Origin: an uncultured Bacteroidota bacterium
GTDB taxonomy: Bacteria; Bacteroidota; Bacteroidia; UKL13-3
Direction of reading: 5' to 3'
NCBI GenBank assembly: GCA_903888395.1
Contig: CAISTO010000012.1
Coordinates: 1 to 35,862 of the forward strand
Length of the DNA: 35,862 nt
Part shown: positions 1-8,612 of the stretch, piece by piece
Layout of the letters: each line of letters begins with the position of its first letter
How positions within the stretch are numbered: the first letter of the stretch is position 1
The notes under the pieces: generated by a model
Told to the model about the DNA's origin: nothing
The model's database searches: none
Seen by the model: the letters and a program-made list of their open reading frames with translations, nothing else
Program-made: the position numbers and the translations under genes

Positions 1-1179
1 AATAATCAATCTATAGTTATAGGATTATATAACGATAGAACCATTCTAACCAAAGGCTTAAATGAACCAAAATCAACCGTAGAATTGAATTATGCCGATA
101 AAGCAATAGTTTTTGATTTTACGTCAAATGGTTTGTGTAACTTAAATAAAATGAAGTTTGCTTATTTATTAGATGGATTTGATAAAAGCTGGAACGTGTT
201 AAAAAATGGCGAACATAGAGCATTCTTTTCAAGCTTATTGCCTGGAAGGTATAAACTAAAAGTTAAAGTGTTAGACATGAATAATACTTGGAGCAAAGAA
301 TCGGTAATAGCTATTCATGTAAAACCGCCATTTTGGAAATCATGGTGGTTTATTTTATTGATTATAATTCTGATAGTTAGTTTGGTAGCTTTAATTTTTA
401 TGTATTTAATAAAAAGACAAAAAGAACGTTTCCAATTAAAAGCAAATAGAGATAAACAAGAAATTCTAAGACTTAGGAATGAAAATTTGGAGAATGAAAT
501 TCAAGCTAAACTTACCGAACAAGAAATATTAAGACTTGAAAACGAGGGGCTTGAAAGATATATTGTAATTGAAAAACGAGGACAAGAAATATTAAAACTT
601 CAAAACGAAAACTTAGAACGTGAGGTAAAAGCTAAGAAAAATGAAAAAGAATTACTCCGACTTAGAAATGAAAATTTGGAAATTGAAGTTTTTACCAAAC
701 AATCGGAGCAAGAAATACTCAACCTTAAAAACGAAAATTTAGCAAAAGAATTAGAAGCCAAGCAAACACGATTAAGTGTTTCGCTATTACAGAGTGCTCA
801 TAAGAATCAGTTTTTGAGTGATTTAAAAAACAATATACAGAAGATAGATCCTAAAAGCAGCAATATTTCATTAGAAATAAAAAAGGTAATGCGTGAAATA
901 AACAATGAAATTAACCAAGAAGATTATTGGGATCAGTTTCAGTTTAATTTTGACGAAATGCATAAGAATTTTATTGAAAAACTAAAGAATTCTCATCCTC
1001 AAATAAGCTCAAATGACCAAAGATTGTGTTGTTTTATTCGCTTAGACTTAAATAATAGGGAAATTGCTTCCATTTTAAATATAACGATAAACGGAGTAGA
1101 ACAAACGAAGTACAGGTTAAAGAAAAAAATGGAGTTAGATGGCAAGTTGCCTTTAAATGAATACATTAGAAATATATAG
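1..1179 (+). CDS. Membrane-bound Y_Y_Y / coiled-coil / HTH regulator (5'-truncated)
   Basis: The frame is open to the left edge, so this is the C-terminal part of a longer protein; the TTG at 85 is not a convincing start. In order, it shows the end of a Y_Y_Y sensor domain (about nt 100-330, with FAYLLDGFDKSW and LLPGRYKLKVKVLD), one transmembrane helix (about nt 335-410, WWFILLIIILIVSLVALIF), a long coiled coil of five 21-residue repeats (457-771), a helical linker, and a LuxR-like helix-turn-helix near the C-terminus (NREIASILNITINGVEQTKY, then RLKKKM). No histidine-kinase or receiver domain follows the membrane helix. In this family the missing N-terminus usually carries periplasmic Reg_prop beta-propeller repeats. 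By position, just upstream of susC/susD and co-directional, it probably controls the glycan locus; this is inference. The domain assignment is fairly sure, the target less so. Confidence 0.85.
   Translation, partial: NNQSIVIGLYNDRTILTKGLNEPKSTVELNYADKAIVFDFTSNGLCNLNKMKFAYLLDGFDKSWNVLKNGEHRAFFSSLLPGRYKLKVKVLDMNNTWSKESVIAIHVKPPFWKSWWFILLIIILIVSLVALIFMYLIKRQKERFQLKANRDKQEILRLRNENLENEIQAKLTEQEILRLENEGLERYIVIEKRGQEILKLQNENLEREVKAKKNEKELLRLRNENLEIEVFTKQSEQEILNLKNENLAKELEAKQTRLSVSLLQSAHKNQFLSDLKNNIQKIDPKSSNISLEIKKVMREINNEINQEDYWDQFQFNFDEMHKNFIEKLKNSHPQISSNDQRLCCFIRLDLNNREIASILNITINGVEQTKYRLKKKMELDGKLPLNEYIRNI
457..771 (+). repeat. Five tandem 63-bp (21-residue) coiled-coil repeats
   Basis: Five in-frame units follow each other without gaps, each beginning QEIL or KELL and containing a core like RLRNENLE (RLENEGLE, KLQNENLE, RLRNENLE, NLKNENLA). 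Twenty-one residues is exactly three heptads, so copies can be added without breaking the coiled-coil register. The copies have diverged at DNA level, which points to old internal duplication. Confidence 0.9.
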
Positions 1180-1276
1180 TAGGGGCTATGATGTAATTTC
1201 CCCAATTTAAATTCCTATATCCTAAAAAACACGAAATTATTTTTTCAAAATGAATAGTATTTGTCAAGTGTGTTTT

Positions 1277-1308
1277 TTTGCATTTACTTTAACTATCGGC
1301 TAGGTTTG
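1277..1308 (+). promoter_or_regulatory. Candidate promoter of the susC-susD operon
   Basis: TTTG (1277-1280), a 20-bp spacer and TAGGTTTG (1301-1308) match the Bacteroidota sigma-factor consensus TTTG / TAnnTTTG exactly. Transcription would start near 1313-1316, giving susC a leader of about 130 nt, unlike the very short leaders elsewhere in the window. The leader contains a short inverted repeat (1366-1380). Confidence 0.6.
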
Positions 1309-1365
1309 AATTTCAATTTTATTCAATTGGATGTAATATAACAGAATTTCAGCAACATAAAAAAA

Positions 1366-1380
1366 ATTCATGTAATGAAT
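1366..1380. promoter_or_regulatory. Small inverted repeat in the susC leader
   Basis: ATTCAT and ATGAAT are separated by GTA, a 15-bp dyad about 65 nt before the susC start codon. It could be a binding site for the upstream HTH regulator or a weak RNA hairpin. It is short enough to be chance in A+T-rich DNA. Confidence 0.25.
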
Positions 1381-1445
1381 GTTTCTGTTTTTAAATAATA
1401 AATACATGCTTTTGTCAGGTAAAGTATAATTAAAAATTCAAGTAT

Positions 1446-4391
1446 ATGAGGATAATTTTTACATTCATTTTTGCAGTTTTTACTTTTGCCCTTTCAGCGC
1501 AAACTATCAATGGAATTGTTAAAGACGAAAAAACAGATGAGCCTTTAGTTGGTGCTAACATTTTAATTAAATTAACGGGTAAGCGAGCCACAACTAATTT
1601 TGAAGGAAAATTTAAAATTAATGCTGCAAAAGGTGAAGTAATAGCAATAAAATATATTGGCTATGAATCAAAAAATTATACGATAGATTCAGAAAATGAT
1701 ATAGCAATAAATTTAAAATCTGTTTCGGAACAATTAAAAGAAACAGTTGTAATTGGTTATGGTTCCAAATCAAGAAAAGATATAACCGGTTCTGTTGCTT
1801 CTGTTTCTACTAAAGAAATTGAGAAAAAACCTTTTACTAGGTTAGAAAATATTTTACAAGGTCAAGCAGCTGGAGTTCAAGTTACACAATATTCTGGTAA
1901 ACCGGGAAATGAAATGTCGATCCGTGTACGTGGAACCACCTCCCTTTCTGCCGGAAATGAACCTTTATATGTTTTAGATGGTATTCCATTATTGTCGGCC
2001 GAAGGTATTAATCCTTCTGATATTGCTTCCGTTGAAATACTAAAAGATGCTTCTGCATCAGCTATTTATGGTGCCAGAGCGGCAAATGGTGTGGTATTAA
2101 TTACTACTAAAATGGGAACGCCCAATAAGCCTGTTGTAAGTTTTAACTTTTCTTATGGTTTAAGTGAAGTAACCAAAAAGCTACCCATGTTAGGAACATC
2201 AGACTATATTGATTTGGTAAACGAAACGTATATCAATGCTGGTGGTTCAGCTCGTTTAGATAAAAATGATTATCCAAATATAAATACCAATTGGCAAAAC
2301 GAAATATTTAGGGTTGCTGCCCAATCAAATTACCAACTTTCTCTTGCTGGTGGTAGCAATAAATCACGTTATTATTTTTCTGTAAATAATCAAAATCAAG
2401 ATGGAATTGTAAAAAATTCAGGCTTTGAAAGAACAAGTGTAAGGTTAAATGTGGTTAATGAAATAAAATCAAATTTAAGATTTGGTACTAATTTAACCTT
2501 ATCAAATGTTGCGTATAAAAATGTTCCTGATAATAGTCGAGTGAACCAAGGTGGCGTTATTTTAGGCGCACTTTCTACTCCAACTTTAATAGGTATTTAT
2601 AATTCAAACGGAACTTATACAGTTAACCCATTACAAGCTTGGGAAAATCCTGTGGCTAACATTGAAGCACCAATCAATACAACCAATACTTTGCGTTTTG
2701 TAGGAAGTTTTTATTTAGAATATGACATTATAAAAAATTTGACATTCAAAAGTTCATTTAATACCGAAACTTATTATAGTAAAAACAGCTATTTCTTAGA
2801 TCCATTTAAAACACAATATGGAAGATCGCAAGGTGGTGTTGGTTCTGCTGGTACTAACCAGCAATTAGTTTGGTTATCGGAAAATACTTTAACATACAAA
2901 AAGCAAATAAGAAACCATGATTTAGTTTTTATGGGTGGTTATACTGCTCAAGAATCAAAATATGAATCTACTTATGGAGCTGTAAACGGTTATCCAAATG
3001 CTGCTGTTACCACATTAAATGCTGGAAGCAGAAAAATGGATGCAAGTTCATCGGCTTCCGAATGGGCTATTCTTTCTTATATTGGAAGGGTTTCTTATAA
3101 ATTTAAAAACAAATATTTAGCAGAAGCAAATATTCGTGCCGATGGTTCTTCCCGTTTTGGAAAAAGCAATAGATATGGTTATTTTCCTTCTGCTTCTATA
3201 GGTTGGAGAATTTCGGAAGAAGATTTTATGCCACAAACTAAATGGATTGACGATTTAAAATTTAGATTAAGTGCTGGTACTACTGGTAATCAAAACATAG
3301 GTGATTATGCTTCTTATGGTTTATATACTTTGGGCGCTAACTATAATTTTAACGGAATCATTTACCCCGGTGCTAAACCATCAACTATTGGTAATGATAA
3401 CCTTAAATGGGAAAGTACCAATCAGTTTAATTTTGGTTTAGATTATAGCTTGTTAAAATACAGAATTACCATTGCCGCTGATTATTATGTAAAACGTACA
3501 ACTAATCTTTTGGTAAATGTTGATTTGCCCAGAAGTACTGGTTTTAGCAGTGGAATTCAAAATATTGGCGAAATAGAAAACAGAGGTTTTGAGTTTGCTA
3601 TTAAAACTAAAAATATTGTAAAGGCTAATTTTACTTGGTCAACCAACTTTAACATATCTTCTAATAAAAATGAAATAATAAATATTGGCGGTGCTGATAA
3701 AGTTATTTACAGTGGCGATGTTCCTGAAAGAGGTTATGCTGTTCAAATAAAACAAGGAAATGCCGTTGGTTCATTCTATGGTTTTGTTAGTAAAGGGGTA
3801 GATCCTTTAACTGGTAACATCGTATTTGCCGACTTAAACGGTGATGGACAAATTACAGATGCTGATAGAAAAATAATTGGTTCTCCTATTCCTACTTTTA
3901 TTGCTGGTTTAAGCAATATTGTTTCCTATAAAAACTTTGATTTAGATTTTTTATTACAAGTTAGTTATGGTAACAAAGTACTAAACGCCACAAGAATAGA
4001 AACAGAAGGAATGTTTGATGTTAAAAACGGAAGCGCTGCAACTTTAAATAGATGGAAGAACCCTGGCGACATTACTGATATGCCCGTTGCCATGTTTGGC
4101 GACCCAAATAAAAATACAAGAATTAGTGACCGATTTATTGAAGATGGTTCATACTTACGTTTAAGAAATGTTACCCTTTCATACCATGTGCCTGAAAAAT
4201 GGATTACTAGATTTAAAATTACCAAATTAGATTTATATGTAAGTGGTCAAAACCTATGGATTTTTTCTAATTATTCTGGCTACGATCCTGAAGTAAATAG
4301 AGATGGAGGAAGTAGCACTTCACAAGGTATTGACTATGGAACTTATCCGCAATACAGAACTATTATTGGTGGTGTTAAAATTGATTTTTAA
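1446..4391 (+). CDS. SusC/RagA-family TonB-dependent outer-membrane glycan transporter
   Basis: This 981-residue protein imports oligosaccharides across the outer membrane with energy from TonB. A signal peptide (about residues 1-18, ending LSAQ) is followed by a carboxypeptidase-regulatory-like domain (about 20-95, starting INGIVKDEKTDEPLVGANI), a plug domain (about 105-230, with DITGSVASVSTKEIE, RVRGTTSL, PLYVLDGIPL and IYGARAANGVVLITTK), and a long beta-barrel ending in the aromatic terminus GGVKIDF expected of outer-membrane barrels. Length is normal for the family. The partner SusD-like lid protein starts 12 bp downstream, so the two are surely co-transcribed. The ATG at 1446 fits the signal peptide. 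The substrate is not visible in the sequence; neighbouring GH30 and GH97 enzymes suggest a glucose-containing glycan. Confidence 0.96.
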   Translation: MRIIFTFIFAVFTFALSAQTINGIVKDEKTDEPLVGANILIKLTGKRATTNFEGKFKINAAKGEVIAIKYIGYESKNYTIDSENDIAINLKSVSEQLKETVVIGYGSKSRKDITGSVASVSTKEIEKKPFTRLENILQGQAAGVQVTQYSGKPGNEMSIRVRGTTSLSAGNEPLYVLDGIPLLSAEGINPSDIASVEILKDASASAIYGARAANGVVLITTKMGTPNKPVVSFNFSYGLSEVTKKLPMLGTSDYIDLVNETYINAGGSARLDKNDYPNINTNWQNEIFRVAAQSNYQLSLAGGSNKSRYYFSVNNQNQDGIVKNSGFERTSVRLNVVNEIKSNLRFGTNLTLSNVAYKNVPDNSRVNQGGVILGALSTPTLIGIYNSNGTYTVNPLQAWENPVANIEAPINTTNTLRFVGSFYLEYDIIKNLTFKSSFNTETYYSKNSYFLDPFKTQYGRSQGGVGSAGTNQQLVWLSENTLTYKKQIRNHDLVFMGGYTAQESKYESTYGAVNGYPNAAVTTLNAGSRKMDASSSASEWAILSYIGRVSYKFKNKYLAEANIRADGSSRFGKSNRYGYFPSASIGWRISEEDFMPQTKWIDDLKFRLSAGTTGNQNIGDYASYGLYTLGANYNFNGIIYPGAKPSTIGNDNLKWESTNQFNFGLDYSLLKYRITIAADYYVKRTTNLLVNVDLPRSTGFSSGIQNIGEIENRGFEFAIKTKNIVKANFTWSTNFNISSNKNEIINIGGADKVIYSGDVPERGYAVQIKQGNAVGSFYGFVSKGVDPLTGNIVFADLNGDGQITDADRKIIGSPIPTFIAGLSNIVSYKNFDLDFLLQVSYGNKVLNATRIETEGMFDVKNGSAATLNRWKNPGDITDMPVAMFGDPNKNTRISDRFIEDGSYLRLRNVTLSYHVPEKWITRFKITKLDLYVSGQNLWIFSNYSGYDPEVNRDGGSSTSQGIDYGTYPQYRTIIGGVKIDF

Positions 4392-4403
4392 AAAAATATT
4401 ATC

Positions 4404-5825
4404 ATGAAAAAATATATATACATTATTGTTTTTGCACTTCTTGGATTAGTAAGTTGTAAAAAAGACTTTTTAGATAGAAAACCAATTTCTGATGTTACGG
4501 AAGGAAATTTCTTTAAAACTGCTGCAGATGCTGAAGCTGGTATCATTGCGGTTTATAGCGCGTTCATTAGCGAAAACTACATTTTTGATTATTATATTAA
4601 TAATGATGTAGTTTCTGATAATTGTTATTCTGGTGGCGACAATCCAAATAATTTTCAATTAGATGAATTTACTACTACTGCTTTAAATGGAAATGTATCT
4701 CGCGATTGGGGTTATTTTTATGAAGCTATTGGAAGAGCAAATGCAGTTTTAGACAATGTTGAAAATATTCAATCATTAGACTTAACAGAGCAAAGAAAAC
4801 AAGAAATTTTAGGCGAAGCAGCTTTTATAAGAGCATTTCATTACTTTCAAATGGTAAATATTTGGGGTGAAGTTCCTTTAATTGTTCATAAAGTAAATTC
4901 TACAGATCCTGCAGTTGTTTATCAACCAAAATCGTCTGTTGATGCAATTTATAATTCAATTATTGCTGATTTAAAATTTGCAATGGAAAGAGTACCATTG
5001 GCATATCCACAAAATAAACAAAGAGTAACTTTTGGTGCTTGCAATGCTTTATTAGCTAAAGTATATGCACAAAAACCAAATCCTGATTGGGCTTTAGCAC
5101 TTCAATATGCAGAAGCTGTAACAAGTAATACTGCATATAAATTATTGGCTAATTACGATTTTTTATGGGATGGAAAACATGAAAATTCTACTGAATCAAT
5201 TTTTGAAATTCAATTTATAAACAATAGCGATCAAGCTAATTGGGGTCCAATGTTATGGCTTCCACCTTCTTTGAATAATACATCTTGGCGTAAGTTTAAT
5301 ACACCTTCTAATAATTTAGTTGCAGCTTTTAAAATGGCAAATGATACTGTTAGACTTCATTCGTCCATATTATTTGAAGGGAGTTTACCATGGAAAGATG
5401 CTCATTATCCTAACGATACAGTTCCTTTTCCTTTTAAACAAAGATCAGCACAAGCTGGAAGAGCCGATAATAATATTTTGATTCGTTTGGCCGATATTAT
5501 TTTATTACAAGCTGAAGCTAAAAATGAATTAGGAAATACTGCTGGCGCTCAAACCGATTTAAATACAGTAAGAAATAGGGCTTTATTGCCAAATACTTTG
5601 GCAACAAGTCAAGCAAGTTTAAAAGATTCTATTTTATTGGAAAGAAGATTAGAGCTTGCCTTTGAAGGACACAGATGGTTTGATTTAAAGCGTTCTGGAA
5701 AAGTATTAAGCATCATGAATAATTTAGGATTTGCTTATAACGTAACTCAAAACAAATTGGTGCTACCAATTCCTCAAAACGAATTGGATAGAAACCCCAA
5801 ATTAAAACAAAACATAGGATACTAA
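4404..5825 (+). CDS. SusD/RagB-family surface glycan-binding lipoprotein
   Basis: This 473-residue lipoprotein forms the lid that hands glycan to the SusC barrel. It has a lipoprotein signal peptide with the lipid-anchor cysteine in GLVSCKKDFL, then the N-terminal SusD motif (DRKPISDVTEGNFF and the helix AEAGIIAVYSAF), the TPR-like helical core (EAAFIRAFHYFQMVNIWGEV), and the C-terminal RagB/SusD part with ADIILLQAEAKNELG, ERRLELAFEGHRWFDLKR and the closing LPIPQNELDRNP. It starts 12 bp after susC. Its length is a little under the roughly 500-600 residues common in the family but all landmarks are present. The ligand cannot be read from sequence. Confidence 0.96.
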   Translation: MKKYIYIIVFALLGLVSCKKDFLDRKPISDVTEGNFFKTAADAEAGIIAVYSAFISENYIFDYYINNDVVSDNCYSGGDNPNNFQLDEFTTTALNGNVSRDWGYFYEAIGRANAVLDNVENIQSLDLTEQRKQEILGEAAFIRAFHYFQMVNIWGEVPLIVHKVNSTDPAVVYQPKSSVDAIYNSIIADLKFAMERVPLAYPQNKQRVTFGACNALLAKVYAQKPNPDWALALQYAEAVTSNTAYKLLANYDFLWDGKHENSTESIFEIQFINNSDQANWGPMLWLPPSLNNTSWRKFNTPSNNLVAAFKMANDTVRLHSSILFEGSLPWKDAHYPNDTVPFPFKQRSAQAGRADNNILIRLADIILLQAEAKNELGNTAGAQTDLNTVRNRALLPNTLATSQASLKDSILLERRLELAFEGHRWFDLKRSGKVLSIMNNLGFAYNVTQNKLVLPIPQNELDRNPKLKQNIGY

Positions 5826-5877
5826 ACACTAATAAATTCAATTATAAATTCAAACAAAAACAAACAAACAATCAATC

Positions 5878-6873
5878 ATGAAAAAAATCAATTTACTATT
5901 TTCTCTAATGTTTGCAGCGGTAGTGTTGCAAGCTCAAACTGTTAATGTTACCTTGAAGGTAGATATGACAGGTTTAACAGTTTCTACTGATAGCGTTCAC
6001 GTTGTTGGTTCATTTAACGGATGGAATCCTACTGCTAACGTATTAACTCAAGAAGGAACTACAAACATTTATTCTTGCATTTTAGCAGTAAAACCAAGTG
6101 GTGACGTAGAGTACAAATTTATGAATGGTAATGCTTGGGGTAAAGAAGAATCTGCTCCTATGTCTTGTACTACCGGAAACAGCCATAATAGAATTGTTAC
6201 TTCTGGTATTGTTGACATAGTAGTACCTGCAGTTTTATTTAACCAATGCCCAACTTCTGTTCCTGTTAAAAACATTTCGTTTTTTGTTGACATGGAAGGT
6301 TTAACAGTAGATACTTCTAGTGTTCACGTTGCGGGTAATTTCAATGGTTGGAATCCTAGCTTCACTAAATTAACTTTATACAGTGGAACAGTTTATAAAG
6401 CTACATATCCTGTTTTAGCTTCTATTACTAAATTAGAATACAAATATGTAAACGGTAGCTCTTGGGGCAAAGACGAAACTGCTCAAGGCGCTCCTTGTGC
6501 TGACGCAACTAGTCATAACAGATTATATACCATGCCTGCTGGTGACGGAAGTGTTAAAAACTACAAATTCAATACTTGTACTGAAACTCAAATTAACGTT
6601 GGTGTTAAAAATGCAGAAAGCGCTTTTAACTTCGAAGTTTTCCCTACTATTTCTAGTGACTACATAAATGTAAAATTTGAATCAGCTAACAAAAACGAAA
6701 TCCAATTCAATGTATATTCAATTAGTGGTGTTTTAGTTTCATCAGAAACTATGAACAGAACTGAATCTAACTTTGTAAAAAGAGTTTCTGTTGCTGAATT
6801 CTCAAAAGGAGTTTATCTTTTAGAAGTAGCTAACAACGGTAGCAAATCAGTAAAAAGATTTATTGTTAACTAA
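5878..6873 (+). CDS. Secreted glycan-binding-like protein with two E-set/CBM48-like modules and T9SS tail
   Basis: This 331-residue protein has a Sec signal peptide (residues 1-20, ending LQAQ), two similar modules of about 105 residues, and a C-terminal type IX secretion sorting domain (about 248-331; FEVFPTISSDYINVKF, YSISGVLVSSE, FSKGVYLLEV, KRFIVN). Each module holds VHVVGSFNGWNP or VHVAGNFNGWNP, a YKF/YKYVNG-aWGK-E strand pair and a SHNR motif, resembling glycogen- or starch-binding CBM48/AMPK-type domains; each also carries two cysteines that could pair. No catalytic domain is present. It sits 52 bp after susD, where surface glycan-binding proteins (SusE/SusF) normally lie, but it would reach the surface by type IX secretion instead of a lipid anchor. 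The binding role is inferred from fold resemblance and position. Confidence 0.85.
   Translation: MKKINLLFSLMFAAVVLQAQTVNVTLKVDMTGLTVSTDSVHVVGSFNGWNPTANVLTQEGTTNIYSCILAVKPSGDVEYKFMNGNAWGKEESAPMSCTTGNSHNRIVTSGIVDIVVPAVLFNQCPTSVPVKNISFFVDMEGLTVDTSSVHVAGNFNGWNPSFTKLTLYSGTVYKATYPVLASITKLEYKYVNGSSWGKDETAQGAPCADATSHNRLYTMPAGDGSVKNYKFNTCTETQINVGVKNAESAFNFEVFPTISSDYINVKFESANKNEIQFNVYSISGVLVSSETMNRTESNFVKRVSVAEFSKGVYLLEVANNGSKSVKRFIVN
5941..6582 (+). repeat. Tandem duplication of a glycan-binding-like module
   Basis: Module 1 begins near 5941 and module 2 near 6265. They share the pattern VDMeGLTVdTsSVHVaGnFNGWNP, a YK(F/Y)(M/V)NG-(N/S)-(A/S)WGK(E/D)E block and SHNR, with a similar spacing of the two cysteines. 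The DNA copies have diverged. Confidence 0.8.
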
Positions 6874-6890
6874 TTTAACAATTTTAAAAG

Positions 6891-6918
6891 CTAAGCAAAT
6901 TTGCTTAGATAAGTTTTT
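6891..6918 (+). terminator. Hairpin terminator after the SusC-SusD-binding protein operon
   Basis: CTAAGCAAA/TTTGCTTAG is a perfect 18-bp palindrome (6891-6908) followed by a T-run at 6913-6918. It starts 18 bp after the stop codon at 6873. The A+T-rich stem is only moderately stable. Confidence 0.6.
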
Positions 6919-6928
6919 TAAACAAATA

Positions 6929-6986
6929 GAAAAAGGTCTTTAATTTTTTCATAAAATGGTTTTTAGTGTTTAATATGACCTTTTTC
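6929..6986. repeat. Inverted repeat with a 38-nt loop
   Basis: GAAAAAGGTC (6929-6938) and GACCTTTTTC (6977-6986) are exact complements. The right arm includes a T-run, so it could be a back-up terminator. It is the second of three hairpins in the 232-bp gap before the GH30 gene. Confidence 0.45.
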
Positions 6987-7005
6987 TTTTTGTTTTCATT
7001 TAAAA

Positions 7006-7048
7006 AATAGTCAATGGGATTAGTTAGTTTCCCATTGCTATTTTTTTT
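7006..7048 (+). terminator. Strong hairpin-plus-T-run just upstream of GH30
   Basis: CAATGGGA (7012-7019) pairs with TCCCATTG (7030-7037); beyond one bulged T the stem extends through AATAG (7006-7010) and CTATT (7038-7042), and eight T residues fill 7041-7048. This looks like a genuine intrinsic terminator. It lies only about 60 nt before the GH30 start codon, so the GH30 gene needs its own promoter or read-through control. A weak promoter candidate is TAATATTG at 7071-7078. Confidence 0.7.
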
Positions 7049-7105
7049 ATTACAACTACCATTTTGGGTGTAATATTGTATTTTAATTTTAATCCAAATA
7101 CCTCT

Positions 7106-8551
7106 ATGCAAGGCTTTATGATTCGTTTTATATTTTTGTTATTAATTATTCAAATAAGCTGCAAAGGGAAAGAAATTTTAATTCCACCAAGTAGTAATAA
7201 TCCTACCGATGGAACTATAGGTGTTTGGAAAACAAGCCACGATGGGAGTATTTTGCTTTACAGGCAACCCATAAATATTAAATTTTCAACCAATATTACT
7301 GCTGATGTAAATATTGATATTGATGCTGCTAAAACGCGTCAGTCAATGGAAGGATTTGGCGCTGCCCTTACTGGTTCCTCGGCCTATGTGTTAATGAAAA
7401 ACCTTTCATCTACTCAGCGAATCAATATTTTAAAAGATCTTTTTGACCCTAATACTGGTATTGGAATAAGTTATTTGCGTTTAACTATTGGAGCATCCGA
7501 CTTCTCATTAACCAACTATACTTATAATGATATTGCATTAGACCAAAAAGACACTGCGCTTGCTAGTTTTAGCATTGCAACTGAAGAGGAATACATCATT
7601 CCCGTTCTTAAAGAAATTCTTGCCATTAATCCAAATGTACAAATAATGGCATCTCCTTGGAGCGCGCCTGCTTGGATGAAATTAAACAAAAGTCTTACAA
7701 ATGGGGGCAGATTAGACTCAACTATTTATAATACTTATGCTAATTATTTTGTTAAATATATCAATGCATTTGCAAGTTATGGTATTACTATAAATACCAT
7801 TACCATTCAAAATGAACCCTTATATGCCGCGCCATATTTAAGCTTAGAAATGTCGGCTCAAGAACAAATTAATTTTATAAAAAATGCAATCGGTCCTGCT
7901 TTTGCAAAAAACAATATCAAAACCAAAATTTTAATTTACGACCATAATTGGGATAGACCAGATTATCCTATTACAGTGCTTGCCGATTCGGCTGCAAGAC
8001 AATATATAAGCGGAACTGCTTTTCATTGTTATGCAGGAAGCGTAGGTGCCATGAGCCAAGTTTCAAATCAGTATCCTGATAAAGGAATTTATTTTACCGA
8101 ATGTTCTGGTGGCGAATGGGCAAAAGATTTTGGAAGTAACCTAGCATGGAATACCGAAAATATAATTGTTGGTGCACCCAGAAACGATGCTAAAAATGTG
8201 CTGTTTTGGAACTTAGCATTAGACGAGAATTTTGGTCCCAGAAATGGTGGATGTCAAAATTGTAGAGGAGTGATTGCTGTTAACTCCATTAACAATAAAA
8301 TTCAAAAAAACATAGAATATTATTTGCTTGGCCATGCTTCAAAGTTTGTGCTTTATAATGCAAAAAGAATTATAACTGCCGATACTCGCTCAGCCGGAAT
8401 ATCACAAGTTGCTTATATTAATACCGATGGTACTAAAGCTTTATTAGCTTATAACCATCAATCTGTTTCTCAAAAAATTCAAATCAATGAAAACGGAAAA
8501 TCTTTTAATTATTTAATAGAACCAGGAAGTTTGGTTACTTTTAAATGGTAG
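7106..8551 (+). CDS. GH30-family glycoside hydrolase (lipoprotein-like), first copy
   Basis: A retaining GH30 enzyme of the glucocerebrosidase / beta-1,6-glucanase type. After a hydrophobic signal region (MIRFIFLLLIIQISC), whose Cys may be a lipid anchor, it shows the GH30 N-terminal MEGFGAALTGSSA, the strand SPWSAPAWMK, the acid/base motif TIQNEP (Glu codon 7814-7816) and the nucleophile motif YFTECSGGEW (Glu codon 8099-8101). The C-terminal small beta domain is present. The frame also contains a TTG at 7064, but ATG 7106 or ATG 7118 puts the signal peptide at the terminus. The protein is about 481 residues, normal for the family. The second GH30 gene starts 61 bp downstream. Specificity (beta-1,6-glucan, glucosylceramide-like or other beta-glucoside) cannot be fixed from sequence. 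Confidence 0.92.
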   Translation: MQGFMIRFIFLLLIIQISCKGKEILIPPSSNNPTDGTIGVWKTSHDGSILLYRQPINIKFSTNITADVNIDIDAAKTRQSMEGFGAALTGSSAYVLMKNLSSTQRINILKDLFDPNTGIGISYLRLTIGASDFSLTNYTYNDIALDQKDTALASFSIATEEEYIIPVLKEILAINPNVQIMASPWSAPAWMKLNKSLTNGGRLDSTIYNTYANYFVKYINAFASYGITINTITIQNEPLYAAPYLSLEMSAQEQINFIKNAIGPAFAKNNIKTKILIYDHNWDRPDYPITVLADSAARQYISGTAFHCYAGSVGAMSQVSNQYPDKGIYFTECSGGEWAKDFGSNLAWNTENIIVGAPRNDAKNVLFWNLALDENFGPRNGGCQNCRGVIAVNSINNKIQKNIEYYLLGHASKFVLYNAKRIITADTRSAGISQVAYINTDGTKALLAYNHQSVSQKIQINENGKSFNYLIEPGSLVTFKW

Positions 8552-8612
8552 TTTTTTCTTTTTTTTTGTAAATTATTCATTGCATAGCAACCAATAAAAA
8601 AAATATTTTTAA

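Noticed and set aside
85..87. TTG at 85 as start of the regulator gene
   Set aside because: The same frame is open to position 1 and the Y_Y_Y domain would be cut; the gene starts outside the window.
457..771. CRISPR-like array from the regular 63-bp repeats
   Set aside because: The repeats are contiguous, in frame and coding; there are no spacers.
1180..1210. GGGG/CCCC pair after the regulator as terminator
   Set aside because: Only four base pairs with a long loop and no T-run at the right distance.
6905..7111. Reverse-strand 68-residue open frame in the hairpin-rich gap
   Set aside because: It is made of Lys/Asn/Phe from A/T runs and crosses three inverted repeats; no start context or family resemblance.
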